Source: Gammaproteobacteria bacterium
Lineage (GTDB): Bacteria > Pseudomonadota > Gammaproteobacteria > Ga0077536
DNA: 64,000 bases
Reading direction: 5' to 3'
Assembly: GCA_016209015.1 (NCBI GenBank)
Contig: JACQWY010000037.1
Location: 1-64,000, forward strand
Shown: one piece after another, positions 1 through 8,500 of the stretch
Layout: every line of letters begins with the position of its first letter
Position numbering within the stretch: position 1 is the first letter of the stretch
Notes under the pieces: generated by a model
Told to the model about the DNA's origin: nothing
Seen by the model: the letters and a program-made list of their open reading frames with translations, nothing else
Database searches by the model: none
Translations under genes and position numbers: made by a program

Positions 1-2
1 AC

Positions 3-92
3 ATCCACGGTTTCTACAACCCGGAGCGATTGCATTCCGCACTCGGATACTTGTCACCGGACGCTTATGCAAAGAAACTGGACTTGAACTGA
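3..92 (+). CDS. IS3-family transposase (OrfB), C-terminal end, partial at window edge
   Basis: The first in-frame codons read IHGFYNPERLHSALGYLSP and continue to a TGA at 90-92. The phrase YNPERLHSALGYLSP is the hallmark C-terminal end of the rve-type (DDE) integrase OrfB of IS3-family insertion sequences. Only about 29 residues lie in the window, so completeness of the element cannot be judged. It sits at the left edge of the low-GC island and just beyond the 3' end of the zinc-ribbon gene on the other strand. I could not define the element's terminal inverted repeat with confidence. Confidence 0.85.
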   Translation: MHGFYNPERLHSALGYLSPDAYAKKLDLN

Positions 93-138
93 AGCTGTTT
101 AACCGATGCTTCTTGGCGTACGTTCCGAAGGAGCAGGT

Positions 139-333
139 TCATAGGACCATCATAAACGCAGAGAACGCACCACCCCTTACCCGAGCTGACGCTGGCTTTG
201 GAACGTCTTTTGATGCCGGTTCTGAATCATCAAACGCTTCGGGAAGAACATTAGAATGAAGCGGACTTCCACATGAAGCGCAGAACCGCGCGCGAACTGC
301 GCTCGACAATGCCCCACACTTTTTGCAGTTCAT
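139..333 (-). CDS. Small zinc-ribbon protein, possibly truncated
   Basis: A 64-residue protein beginning MNCKKCGAL, with two CxxC pairs (CKKC and CASC) about 15 residues apart: a zinc-ribbon of the kind found on many bacterial signalling proteins. I chose the start at 333 because GAGGAA lies 5-10 nt upstream; the frame is open to 405. The last residues (GGAFSAFMMVL) look like the beginning of a membrane helix that stops abruptly, less than 50 nt from the IS3 transposase end. The gene may therefore once have encoded a zinc-ribbon plus membrane anchor and been cut by insertion; this is inference. It is the last gene of the minus-strand TerY-P-type cluster. Function unknown. Confidence 0.5.
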   Translation of the reverse strand: MNCKKCGALSSAVRARFCASCGSPLHSNVLPEAFDDSEPASKDVPKPASARVRGGAFSAFMMVL

Positions 334-475
334 ACGGTTCCTCGCGATTACGCTCAAAGGACCAACGCGGCGTTTCCAATTCAACAATCTGAAATTGGCC
401 GGCATCTTGACTGCGCTGTACGCAAGGGGACCAATGCGTTCGACATTGACCCGTGCTTTCGGCGCTGTATTGCCG

Positions 476-1723
476 CTATATCGAGCGCGTTCCTTTGCAT
501 CTGGGATACGTGGTACAGCCCCAAAACGTTCCGCCCTTGTTGCGCCCTCTACGCGCAGTTCTCTTCACCATGCGAGCGCTACAGTTAGGGCACAGAGGCG
601 CTTGGGCACTTGAACTCGCTTGGGGTGAATTTGGCCGAGGGTGTGACGAGGGTCCAACACTTGTTGCGCCGTTGCCCGCTTTTCCTTTCGAACCCACTTG
701 AGACGCCGAGACCGGCTGCGGCATGAGCTTAATCGCCGCATCGAGGTCAAGCGGCTCTAACGCGGCCAGTGCGCCGATATGTTCCGCGTCCGCATGCAGC
801 TGAAGCCATTGCATATGCAGCGCGGATAGACCGTTACCGTAGGTTTTCGCTCTTGCCTCAAGTGTGCGAATGGCCGCCCTAAGCTCGGCTGGTCCGGCAG
901 CCAGAATTCGCTTCGCCTCAATAATCTTGTTTGTGCACCGTTGATCAATCGCCGCCAAGCATGTTGCGTCTAGAGCGGTTGGGGCCTCCGAATATACGAA
1001 GTGCTTTTCTAGTGACGCGCGCCAATCGATTAGAGGTTCAGCATTTTTGGGGCCGAATCCTGGGACAGCCATTACGGCGCTAAGCTCAACGTCTGCTGCT
1101 GTCTCTATGCCGAACGACGCTAGCGCCGCGGTCTTGGCGGTTCCAACCCCAGAAATTTTTGCTCGCTCAATGTAAAACCCTTCTAGCCACTTCTGCAGTT
1201 GGAGGGATCTTCGATTGCGCTTGTACTCGGCAATATCGGCAGCTCTTATACCCGGCGCTCCGGCAAGATCAGCACGAGCCCTCTCTAGCCTGGCTCTAAT
1301 TTCCTGAACGTGTGCAAAGCCGCTCGCTTCATACCACGCACGAACTTTATCGCGCCACGCTGTTTGTAGCGCTGCATTCCTTGTTCGGACATGACCGCTG
1401 TGCGAGGTCTTTAATGAGAACTGCCGAAATGCCCAAAAGCCTATCGGCCCCCATACGAACCACAGCAACGGCTTGTAGAACAGGAACAAGCCGGCGCAGA
1501 TTAGTCCCACAACACCGAGTGCTTTAGACTCGATACCCTTAGAAGCAAGCGATATCGCTTCTGGGCTTGGTTTCGGGCTGGCTGACGAAATAGCAGGGGC
1601 AAGGCTTATCGGTGTCGGTACAGTAATTCGCTGTAATTCAGAAATGACCGAGCTGAGATCGAATCCGGCGATTGAGGCGTCGGCGAAGCCTTCCGCCGGC
1701 GCGAACGCGGGAACGCGAGGCAC
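476..1723 (-). CDS. Detached C-terminal half of the TerY-P-type kinase: TM segment, helix-hairpin-helix, topoisomerase-type zinc ribbon
   Basis: 415 residues if translation starts at the GTG at 1723. A hydrophobic stretch at about 70-99 is a likely membrane segment. Residues about 187-242 form paired helix-hairpin-helix motifs (ISGVGTAKTAAL, VPGFGPKNAE), a non-specific DNA-binding fold. Residues 378-411 form a topoisomerase I-type zinc ribbon (CPNC then CTTYPRC). The frame is open upstream from 1723 to a TAG at 1856-1858 and continues into the kinase gene, so this is the C-terminal half of one protein (about 746 residues) separated by a single stop codon. Kinases of the TerY-P triad usually carry such a zinc-chelating, DNA-binding tail. 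Whether this half is made by re-initiation is unknown; no strong ribosome site precedes the GTG. Confidence 0.7.
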   Translation of the reverse strand: MPRVPAFAPAEGFADASIAGFDLSSVISELQRITVPTPISLAPAISSASPKPSPEAISLASKGIESKALGVVGLICAGLFLFYKPLLWFVWGPIGFWAFRQFSLKTSHSGHVRTRNAALQTAWRDKVRAWYEASGFAHVQEIRARLERARADLAGAPGIRAADIAEYKRNRRSLQLQKWLEGFYIERAKISGVGTAKTAALASFGIETAADVELSAVMAVPGFGPKNAEPLIDWRASLEKHFVYSEAPTALDATCLAAIDQRCTNKIIEAKRILAAGPAELRAAIRTLEARAKTYGNGLSALHMQWLQLHADAEHIGALAALEPLDLDAAIKLMPQPVSASQVGSKGKAGNGATSVGPSSHPRPNSPQASSSAQAPLCPNCSARMVKRTARRGRNKGGTFWGCTTYPRCKGTRSI

Positions 1724-1858
1724 GAAAAATTGGATTCCAAACTGGCGCTCAATTAAGCACCAGGGGCACGCGAAGGCCGCGGCATTCGGATAGTAATGCA
1801 GCGAGTTGGTGCTGCACTTAATTAGGTTGGACTCTAGCTCCTTAAGCAGTCCTAGCTA
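1724..1858 (-). other. In-frame TAG stop and untranslated zinc-hook segment interrupting the kinase
   Basis: On the minus strand the kinase ends ...GRPTPLQ then TAG. Reading through in the same frame gives LGLLKELESNLIKCSTNS, then LHYYPNAAAFACPWCLIE, with no other stop before the C-terminal half. The C...H...CxxC cluster followed by LIE matches the zinc hook that follows the kinase domain in TerY-P-type kinases. The stop most simply reflects one TGG-to-TAG change, since a tryptophan at this position would fit the family (from memory). No base insertion or deletion is needed. It could be a true nonsense mutation, a sequencing error or a recoded codon. Confidence 0.75.
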
Positions 1859-2719
1859 TTGCAATGGGGTGGGTCGCCCGTTCACGCCGTTCGGACTAAA
1901 CGCGTCTTCAAATGCTTCTCTTATTTGATGAGGGAAAATGTCGATCGTGCAAAAGCCCTTGGGGGGCTGCATTTCTGTGGATCGCTTCATGGAGTAAGCG
2001 AACCGGAATTCTTTAATCGCCGATTCGAGCGGGAGATCCCCTCTTCTAAAAGCCCCGCTAAATGGATGCTTTCCCATCATCAGGAGCTGAAAAATAAGAA
2101 CTGCTAGAGAAAAGGCATCATGGTTCGGCGTTCTATTGGCTGCGGACAGCGTTACGCCTTGCAATTCAGGTGGCGTGTATTCCGGGACCCCAACGTGGCA
2201 TCGGTAGTTCGCACCATTCGCAGAGAATTGGAAGCTATCGGCATCTATTAAGGCGGCCACTGCTTCTTTGGACACCAAAATGCCGGAGTGGTTAATGTCT
2301 CCGATGACACAGCCTGCCTTGTGAACCGCGCCGATTGCGCACGCTACGTTATAGGCCGCCCTGACAAGAAACCTATAGTCTGCGCCGGGAAAATTTTCGT
2401 TTCGCGCCTTTGGGCCGTACACTTCGTGAATGGCCTTGCAGCCGCTAACAAGCGGCATGAGAAATCCAGCGAAGCGACCGCTTTCGGTTCGCGCGACGGA
2501 CACGGGAAAGGATACGAGCTTGGTTTGATCCGCCAATTTTGCGGCGACCATTGCTTCAATTTTCTTTTCGCGTTCTCGAAGATCTTCGAGCGAATAAAGC
2601 TTCAGTGCGAAGCCAGGGCGATTTTCAATGGCATAGACAGTACCTTCGCCCCCTTTTCCGAGAACTGGTCCAAGTCTCAGTCCAATACCGTCTGCACTTA
2701 TCGTTGGCTGGCTCATCAT
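1856..2719 (-). CDS. TerY-P-type serine/threonine protein kinase, kinase domain, prematurely terminated
   Basis: 287 residues with a glycine-rich loop (GKGGEGTVY), an ATP-binding lysine (FALKLY), a catalytic-loop aspartate in the family's unusual form (VIGDINHSGILV) and a metal-binding DADSF in place of DFG. These mark it as a eukaryotic-like kinase of the vWA/PP2C/kinase triad. Its ATG overlaps the phosphatase stop codon (ATGA), so the two are translationally coupled. The protein ends at a TAG directly after the kinase domain, while the rest of the normal polypeptide continues in the same frame downstream. The kinase domain itself looks complete, but it would lack its zinc hook, membrane segment and DNA-binding tail. 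Confidence 0.85.
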   Translation of the reverse strand: MMSQPTISADGIGLRLGPVLGKGGEGTVYAIENRPGFALKLYSLEDLREREKKIEAMVAAKLADQTKLVSFPVSVARTESGRFAGFLMPLVSGCKAIHEVYGPKARNENFPGADYRFLVRAAYNVACAIGAVHKAGCVIGDINHSGILVSKEAVAALIDADSFQFSANGANYRCHVGVPEYTPPELQGVTLSAANRTPNHDAFSLAVLIFQLLMMGKHPFSGAFRRGDLPLESAIKEFRFAYSMKRSTEMQPPKGFCTIDIFPHQIREAFEDAFSPNGVNGRPTPLQ

Positions 2720-3474
2720 TGCGACGCGAGAACAATCGTTTTGTCGTCATCGGTTCTCGAATTCACCTTCTCAGAGCACAAATATTCTTTTAGCTGGTGC
2801 GAGAGTTCTGTATCGCACCCTGGTACGCCGCGGTTGATGAGCGGCGCGATCATTCCGTCGCAAAAAGGTCGGAACGGCGTTCTGGACGCGAAATCCAACG
2901 CAAGGCGTTCAAGCCCATCGGTGAAAGCTGCAAACCGCCTGATCGGAGCATCTATTAGCGAAAACTGCAGATTCGGGGCCGGTTCGTCAGTCACGAAATA
3001 TGTGGTGGATGCATATTCGCCGTGTTTTGGCCAGCTCAATGCAGTCCAAGCCGGGGAATCCGCAAGTGTCGCAACGACCGCGCCATCTCCAATGTGGATG
3101 ATTAGGCCATCGTGCTCGCGAGCGATTACACCAATTAGCGTTGTAGAAAACTCGCGAAATGCTACGCCCCGGACTAGAGCTGCGCGTCTAATTACATCGC
3201 GCGTATCATCAAGCCAAGCCCATATCGCATCTTCTGAGGGCAGTTTTCTGTTCGCGGTCAGGGAGTCAGCACAAAACGATGTGAATCGCCTGCAAACGAG
3301 TGCCGCTGCAGGCCCGCCCATTGAAGCACTTCCTGCGCCGTCCGCAATCGCCACGACAAGCGGCCCGGTTGGGGGGGCGAATTGGAAGCATCTAACCGCG
3401 TCCTGCTTTTTTGCCCCTGTTCTGGCATGCGAGGTTCCGAGCGTACTCGCACTCGCCCAACTCCATTGCGACAT
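2716..3474 (-). CDS. PP2C-family serine/threonine phosphatase
   Basis: 252 residues starting MSQWSWASAS, 5 nt after the stop of the vWA gene; the frame also allows a start at 3498, inside the vWA gene. PP2C metal-binding motifs are present in order: VAIADGAGS (DGxG), IHIGDGAVV (GDG), AAFTDGLER (DG) and DDDKTIVL (DDxT). Proteins of this compact type remove phosphate from Ser/Thr and form a fixed trio with a vWA protein and a kinase. Its 3' end overlaps the kinase start, implying stoichiometric expression of opposing enzymes. It presumably reverses phosphorylation of the vWA protein or of DNA-associated targets (inference). Confidence 0.88.
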   Translation of the reverse strand: MSQWSWASASTLGTSHARTGAKKQDAVRCFQFAPPTGPLVVAIADGAGSASMGGPAAALVCRRFTSFCADSLTANRKLPSEDAIWAWLDDTRDVIRRAALVRGVAFREFSTTLIGVIAREHDGLIIHIGDGAVVATLADSPAWTALSWPKHGEYASTTYFVTDEPAPNLQFSLIDAPIRRFAAFTDGLERLALDFASRTPFRPFCDGMIAPLINRGVPGCDTELSHQLKEYLCSEKVNSRTDDDKTIVLASQ

Positions 3475-3479
3475 AGATG

Positions 3480-4160
3480 CTATCCCGCAACAGCCCATCC
3501 ATCTGGAGCGGCAGGATTCGTTAACGGAACCGCGTCACCCGGATTCGAGCGTGATACGGAGCTGAGGGAGTTTGATAGCCAAGCGAAAAGCTCCCGGAAT
3601 GCAAGGCCCTTAAGTTTTAGCGGGGTGCGGGTAGCAATGTTCGCCAAGACGTCCATTCTGGCGTTTTCCACACCAACCGCATAGAACATGAACGCCTTCG
3701 TGTCTTCGCCGGTCTTCACAAGGCTCGCGGCGTTTTTCCACGCGTCTGTGGGCCCGCCATCCGTAATCAGGAAGATCCATGGGCGATAAAACGATATGCC
3801 GTTGTGACGGTATGTGTCCTTACGCGACCGTAAAAGATCCAGCCCGGTTTCTATCGCGCTTCCCATCGGAGTATCTCCCGATGCGAATAGCTGAGGAGGC
3901 GCGAAAGATGAAGCCGAGACGAAGTCATTCACCACATTGACTGGGCCGAACGTTACAAGCCCGACCTCGACTCGTTTAGATGCCAGGGAATCTGCTTGCA
4001 GTTCGGATTGAAACGCGACAAGCCCTGCATTGAGTTCGCTAATCGGTTCTCCACTCATGGACCCAGACGTGTCCAGTAGCAACAGGCACGGGCATCGTGG
4101 TTCTGGGTTCTCGGCAAACTCAGCGCCACTAAAGGGCACTTGGGCGAATTCGTCAGTCAT
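3480..4160 (-). CDS. TerY-like von Willebrand factor A (vWA) protein
   Basis: 226 residues with a complete metal-ion-dependent adhesion site: DTSGSM at 30-35 (DxSxS), the threonine of GDTPMGSA, and the aspartate of LITDGGPTD. The length and the sequence after the first strand (SGSMSGEPI, then ELNAGL) match the TerY family of cytoplasmic vWA proteins rather than secreted adhesins; there is no signal peptide. It is the promoter-proximal gene of the vWA-PP2C-kinase triad and probably a metal-dependent scaffold or phosphorylation substrate. No terB, terC, terD or telA gene lies nearby, so this is the stand-alone triad and not a tellurite-resistance operon. Confidence 0.9.
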   Translation of the reverse strand: MTDEFAQVPFSGAEFAENPEPRCPCLLLLDTSGSMSGEPISELNAGLVAFQSELQADSLASKRVEVGLVTFGPVNVVNDFVSASSFAPPQLFASGDTPMGSAIETGLDLLRSRKDTYRHNGISFYRPWIFLITDGGPTDAWKNAASLVKTGEDTKAFMFYAVGVENARMDVLANIATRTPLKLKGLAFRELFAWLSNSLSSVSRSNPGDAVPLTNPAAPDGWAVAG

Positions 4161-4479
4161 GCTTCCCTCCCGGCAAATCTGGTTGAGTTTTTTAGCAATG
4201 TTTTAATCCATTGCAGGCCGCAAAGACAATGATTCGAAGCGCTCCGCGAACCGCGCGGACTGTTGTTCGGCGCTTGCGACACTAGATTTTGCAATTTCGA
4301 TCGACGCGTCGCCCCCTATACCACAAATGCACTAGGCACTTTCCTGGATTACACCCGCTTTGTTATCGCCGCTAGCAGAGCTTTTTTGTGTGCGCTTCGG
4401 GGCTCCGATCCACCACAAATCCCGTAAAGCGTCTGCCTCGGTATCCCCGCGACTTTTGCTAGCGCCGGCACCCCAATTG
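4161..4479. other. Divergent intergenic region between vWA gene and cas1
   Basis: This 319-nt gap separates the minus-strand triad from the plus-strand cas1. It must hold the promoters for both directions and is comparatively AT-rich near 4180-4220. I see no convincing -35/-10 pair, tandem repeats or hairpin. The cas1 frame is open back to a TTG at 4360, so part of this segment could encode an N-terminal extension. Confidence 0.5.
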
Positions 4480-5463
4480 ATGGGGAAGGATTACGCCGAT
4501 ACCGAGCGGCGTTGGCGGGAGACCCTTGTAGAGCGAAATGTCCTCACGCTCGACGGGCACGGCTGTTCAGTGAACGTCGAGCGCGGCGAGTTAGTGCTTC
4601 GCCCAGGCGGCTCATACGCGCGGCGGGAAGCTGAGCGGCGGATCATCAAGGGTGTGCACAGCGTCTCTGCGGTCGTGGTTATGGGCGGCAATGGCGCGAT
4701 ATCGCTATCCGCGATCCAGTGGTGTGCCGCGCAGAAGGTGGGGCTATTTGCCGTGGACCGCGATGGCGCGCTGACATCTGTCGTGGCGACGTCGCCTGCG
4801 CATAACGTCGGGGTCCGGCGCCTCCAGTACAACGCCAATCCCGTGGCAGTGGCCAAAGAAGTTCTCAAGGCCAAGCTTGCGGCCGGGGCCGCGGCCCGGC
4901 CTAAGGTCAAAGCCAAGCTTGTGGCTGCGGCAGCCGAGGTGGATAAGGCCCGATCGGTGGAATCGCTCCGGCTCATTGAAGCGCGGGCGGCGACGGTGTA
5001 TTGGGGGGCCTGGAACTTGATGCTACAGACGGTAGGCAGGCATTTTCCGGAGCACTGGAGGAGCTTCATGCAGCGGACGTCGTCCCTTTCCGGAAGTGGG
5101 CGCAAGGCCACGCATCCAGTTAACGCGATCCTCAATTACTCGTATGCCATCCTCGCGGGGCAGGTGCAGCGGGCCCTTGAGGCGCGCGGGTTCGATGTCG
5201 CGGTCGGGCATCTGCATTCCGATAGCGATGGCCGGCCGTCCTTGGTTTACGATTTGATGGAGCCGCTACGGCCGAAAGTCGATGAGCAGGTGCTGACCTG
5301 GGTCATGGCGCAAAAATGGCGCCGGACGGATTTTGTGGTGGACGCGGAAGGAGTGGTCAGGCTGCATTCGGCGTTGGCGCGGGTGGTGGTGCAGAAGGCC
5401 GTTCTAGCTAGCAAGCCAGTTGCGGATGTGGTGAGGTGGTACATGGAAACATTGCCCCAGTAG
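4480..5463 (+). CDS. cas1: Solo Cas1-family integrase/endonuclease
   Basis: 327 residues from the ATG at 4480; the frame is open to 4360, but those extra residues look poorly coding and no start has a clear ribosome site. Cas1 integrates DNA at CRISPR leaders or, in casposons, at target sites. The metal-binding triad is intact: E in LIEARAATVYWG (residue 167), H in GHLHSDSDGRPS (246) and D in VYDLMEPLRP (258). The N-terminal beta domain begins with LTLDGHGCSV. There is no cas2, effector gene or CRISPR array in the window. The only plus-strand neighbour is a nuclease-like repeat protein 131 nt downstream. It is therefore a solo Cas1, with a role outside adaptation or acting in trans (inference). 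Confidence 0.85.
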   Translation: MGKDYADTERRWRETLVERNVLTLDGHGCSVNVERGELVLRPGGSYARREAERRIIKGVHSVSAVVVMGGNGAISLSAIQWCAAQKVGLFAVDRDGALTSVVATSPAHNVGVRRLQYNANPVAVAKEVLKAKLAAGAAARPKVKAKLVAAAAEVDKARSVESLRLIEARAATVYWGAWNLMLQTVGRHFPEHWRSFMQRTSSLSGSGRKATHPVNAILNYSYAILAGQVQRALEARGFDVAVGHLHSDSDGRPSLVYDLMEPLRPKVDEQVLTWVMAQKWRRTDFVVDAEGVVRLHSALARVVVQKAVLASKPVADVVRWYMETLPQ

Positions 5464-5594
5464 CCCCCGGATAATGGCATGCGCGGCGTAGAAGAAGAAA
5501 CCGCGGCATCGCTACGTTGCCAGCGCTTAGCGGACGACTAAAGAAGCAACGGAGGCGCGTCGTTTCGGAGCTTAATTTCTAATCTGCGCCGAGG

Positions 5595-8500
5595 ATGGTC
5601 AAGGTGAAGGACAAACTACCGACCGTGAGCTCCAGCCAGCGAATTGGGGGCGATGCAGTGCGTGCATTCTACGCTGGACATCCGGACGCGTGGAGACCAA
5701 AGCAACTCGATGGTGACGACGATTTCGGATACGACTTTCAAATTCAAGTGGAAGACGCGGGGCAAGTGCGCGACATCTTCCGGCTCCAGTTAAAAGGCAC
5801 AACTCAACTACAGCTTAACACTGCTGAGGACCACATCAGCATCACAATAAAGCTATCTACAGCGAACTATTTTGGGCGAGCAACCGAGCCTGTCTTGCTC
5901 GTCGTGTGTGACCTTAGCGGCGACCCATTCAATCCTGCGGACTGCCCTTTATATTATCAGTGGGTTCAAGACGATCTCGCGCGTATATTTTCCGACGATA
6001 TCGAGCCGAACCAAAAGTCCGTCACATTTCATGTCCCCGTCGCCAACAGGCTGCTTCGAACGACTTCCTTAATTTCGGATCTGGAGCGGTTCCGGCGATT
6101 GAGCCAACTAGGGACGCAACTGGATCTTGTGATTCAGGAAGCGCGACCAACGATGGCCGCTTTGGAACGGTCGGAAAGCGTTGCACGGTTGGGGCCGGCT
6201 CTGGCGCAAAAGAGCCCGGCATTACTGAATGCACTACTTGACGACTCGAGGGCCAGTTGGATAGAGGCGCCCCGCGGAACTCTCCCTTGGCACATTCAAG
6301 AATCATCATTAGCGATTCGGCGCGGCGATATAGAGGACGCGAAGACGCATTTGGAGGTGGCGGGAAGCCTATTAACAGGAGCGAAGCCGCTGGAACAGGC
6401 TGATTATTGGCACACCGTGGGTCGATTTCGCGCATTTGTGCTCGACGATGCCGGCGCAGCGGAGGCTTTTGATAGGGCATATAACGAGTCGCAAGATGTT
6501 GAACGCCACGTGGTCCCATGGGCGGAAGCCAAGCTGCGGCTTGCATTCGTTCCCGGCGATAGATTGGACTTCAGCGCTGTGTTGCCTCGCTTGGTTGGTA
6601 GTGCGCCCGCCATTGTTTCCATGAGGGCGAGGCTAATTGCCGCCGCAGGAGATTACGAGGAAGCGCTGGATCTCGCTCGCCGGATTCGCGGGCCAGAAGG
6701 AAGCCTCACTCGCGCCATAATCTTCACAATGTTGGGGCGGAGCGAAAGTGCTGTTCTGGAATGTGATGCCGGGCAAGCGCAAGAAGGGCTCCGCGAGGAG
6801 ACATCTCTTGCTTTTACAGTAATTCGGGCGCGGGGCGAGTACTTGTTAGCAACCGGCCACAGCGATGAATCTGGACTGCCCATGACTGGCCCCGCCGAAG
6901 TCCGGTTAGACTGGTTGAATCGCTGCTGGAAGTCACTTTCGATAGCTACGAACGCCTTACAAAAAACTGGTTGGGCACGAAACGTCGACCTCATAGCTGA
7001 TATCTGGGTTTCCACCGCGTCGATGTTGGGCCTTCAACGCGGGATTTATCCCCTAATTAGCGAAGCCGCCGATGCTCGTCCAGGGCTGCAGACGCTCCAG
7101 GCCGGCGCGGAATCCATAGCCGCACAATTGCAAGAATTCGAGGCGGCGATCCGATTTAACGGCAGACAGCAACCGAGCCCTGATGTGGCCCTGCGAAACA
7201 TAGCTCTTCTCCATCTCGCGGGTCGGCATCGCGATTGCGCGACGAAGATGATCGATTGCCAATCGGACATTGACGTCTCAGATGTCGGTTTCGGATATGC
7301 CACCATGCTAGCCATACTCTCGGCTCACAGAATCGTACGACACGATCTACGTGGGAAATGGATCTCCACACTGGAAAGCGACTCACGCCTGGAGCCGTAC
7401 GCGGAGCTGACGCATTACTTACTTCGCATAGCGGACGATTCCCTTACCAGAGACGATGCGCTGAAGGAGCTTTGCGAAGCGTTCGAGCGTATGGGCCGCC
7501 CTTACGAGATAGCGGCTCAATTGCTTCTGGAGCTTGACGTAAGCGACCCGGAGCAAGCACGCAAATGTTTAGAGGTTGCCGACGTCGTAAGGAATAGGCA
7601 GCTAATTGACATTCAGCTCTATGTTCACATCGCGCAGGCGCTCATTACTCTGAAAGACTGGCCGCGTCTGCTGGAGCTTTCTGATGAGCTGGATGCCAGA
7701 TTTCCGGCAAGCGATAAGCCCCGTGTTATCGGGGCAGTGGCTTTGGATAAAATGGGGCGTTCGAGCGAAGCGCGAGATAGGCTGCGAGAGGTAGTTGACG
7801 CTCCTGAGCCCGACCCGCTCGCCTTGAATACCTATATAGCGATCATGTCTCGCTCCGGATTTACCGACGAAGCGATCTCGACGATCGAACAAATATATGG
7901 CGCCGAAAAGCGACCGGAGATGCGCCTTCGGTGGCTCAGGCACTTGTTCGTCGTGCTTCAGTTAGCTTGCCCAGAAGACCCCCGGTTACTAGATGTGGCG
8001 TGGGAAATCGGAAGGCTCGCGAAACCCGAGAATGAAGAGGAGGAAGGACTTTTCCTCATGACTGTATTCGCCGCGACTCTGGCTGAAAGCGTTCCGCTGG
8101 AATCGATGAAGCGTTCCGAGTTCCAAAACCGGCTTGAGCGCTTTATAGAGCGCTTTCCGTCGTCAAAAGTACTGCGACGAGTTCAATTTCCAACCGAGTT
8201 CACTGCTCAGCAACTAATGGACTGCTTACGCGAAGTCACGGGGACTACGCAAGAGCAGGTATTGTGGCGACGGCGCGCAGAGGAGGAACTGAATAAAGGG
8301 CTCATACCTATTCCGTTTGCATGGCGCCCGAAAAATATTTTGGATTGGGTGCCCGATGTTCCGACTCTATGGCAAATCGGGAAGACCTCGCGATGGCAAG
8401 ATCGGGCCTTACATTTGTCTATGACCTTCGACAATTGGAAGCCGTTCGATTGGAGCGGCACTAGAGCGACGCCGTTACTCGACTTGGTCGCGCTGTTTGT

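Noticed and set aside
476..4160. Tellurite-resistance (ter) operon
   Set aside because: Only the vWA-PP2C-kinase triad is present; no TerB, TerC, TerD or TelA gene.
4480..5463. Casposon
   Set aside because: No family B DNA polymerase, HTH gene or terminal inverted repeats around cas1.
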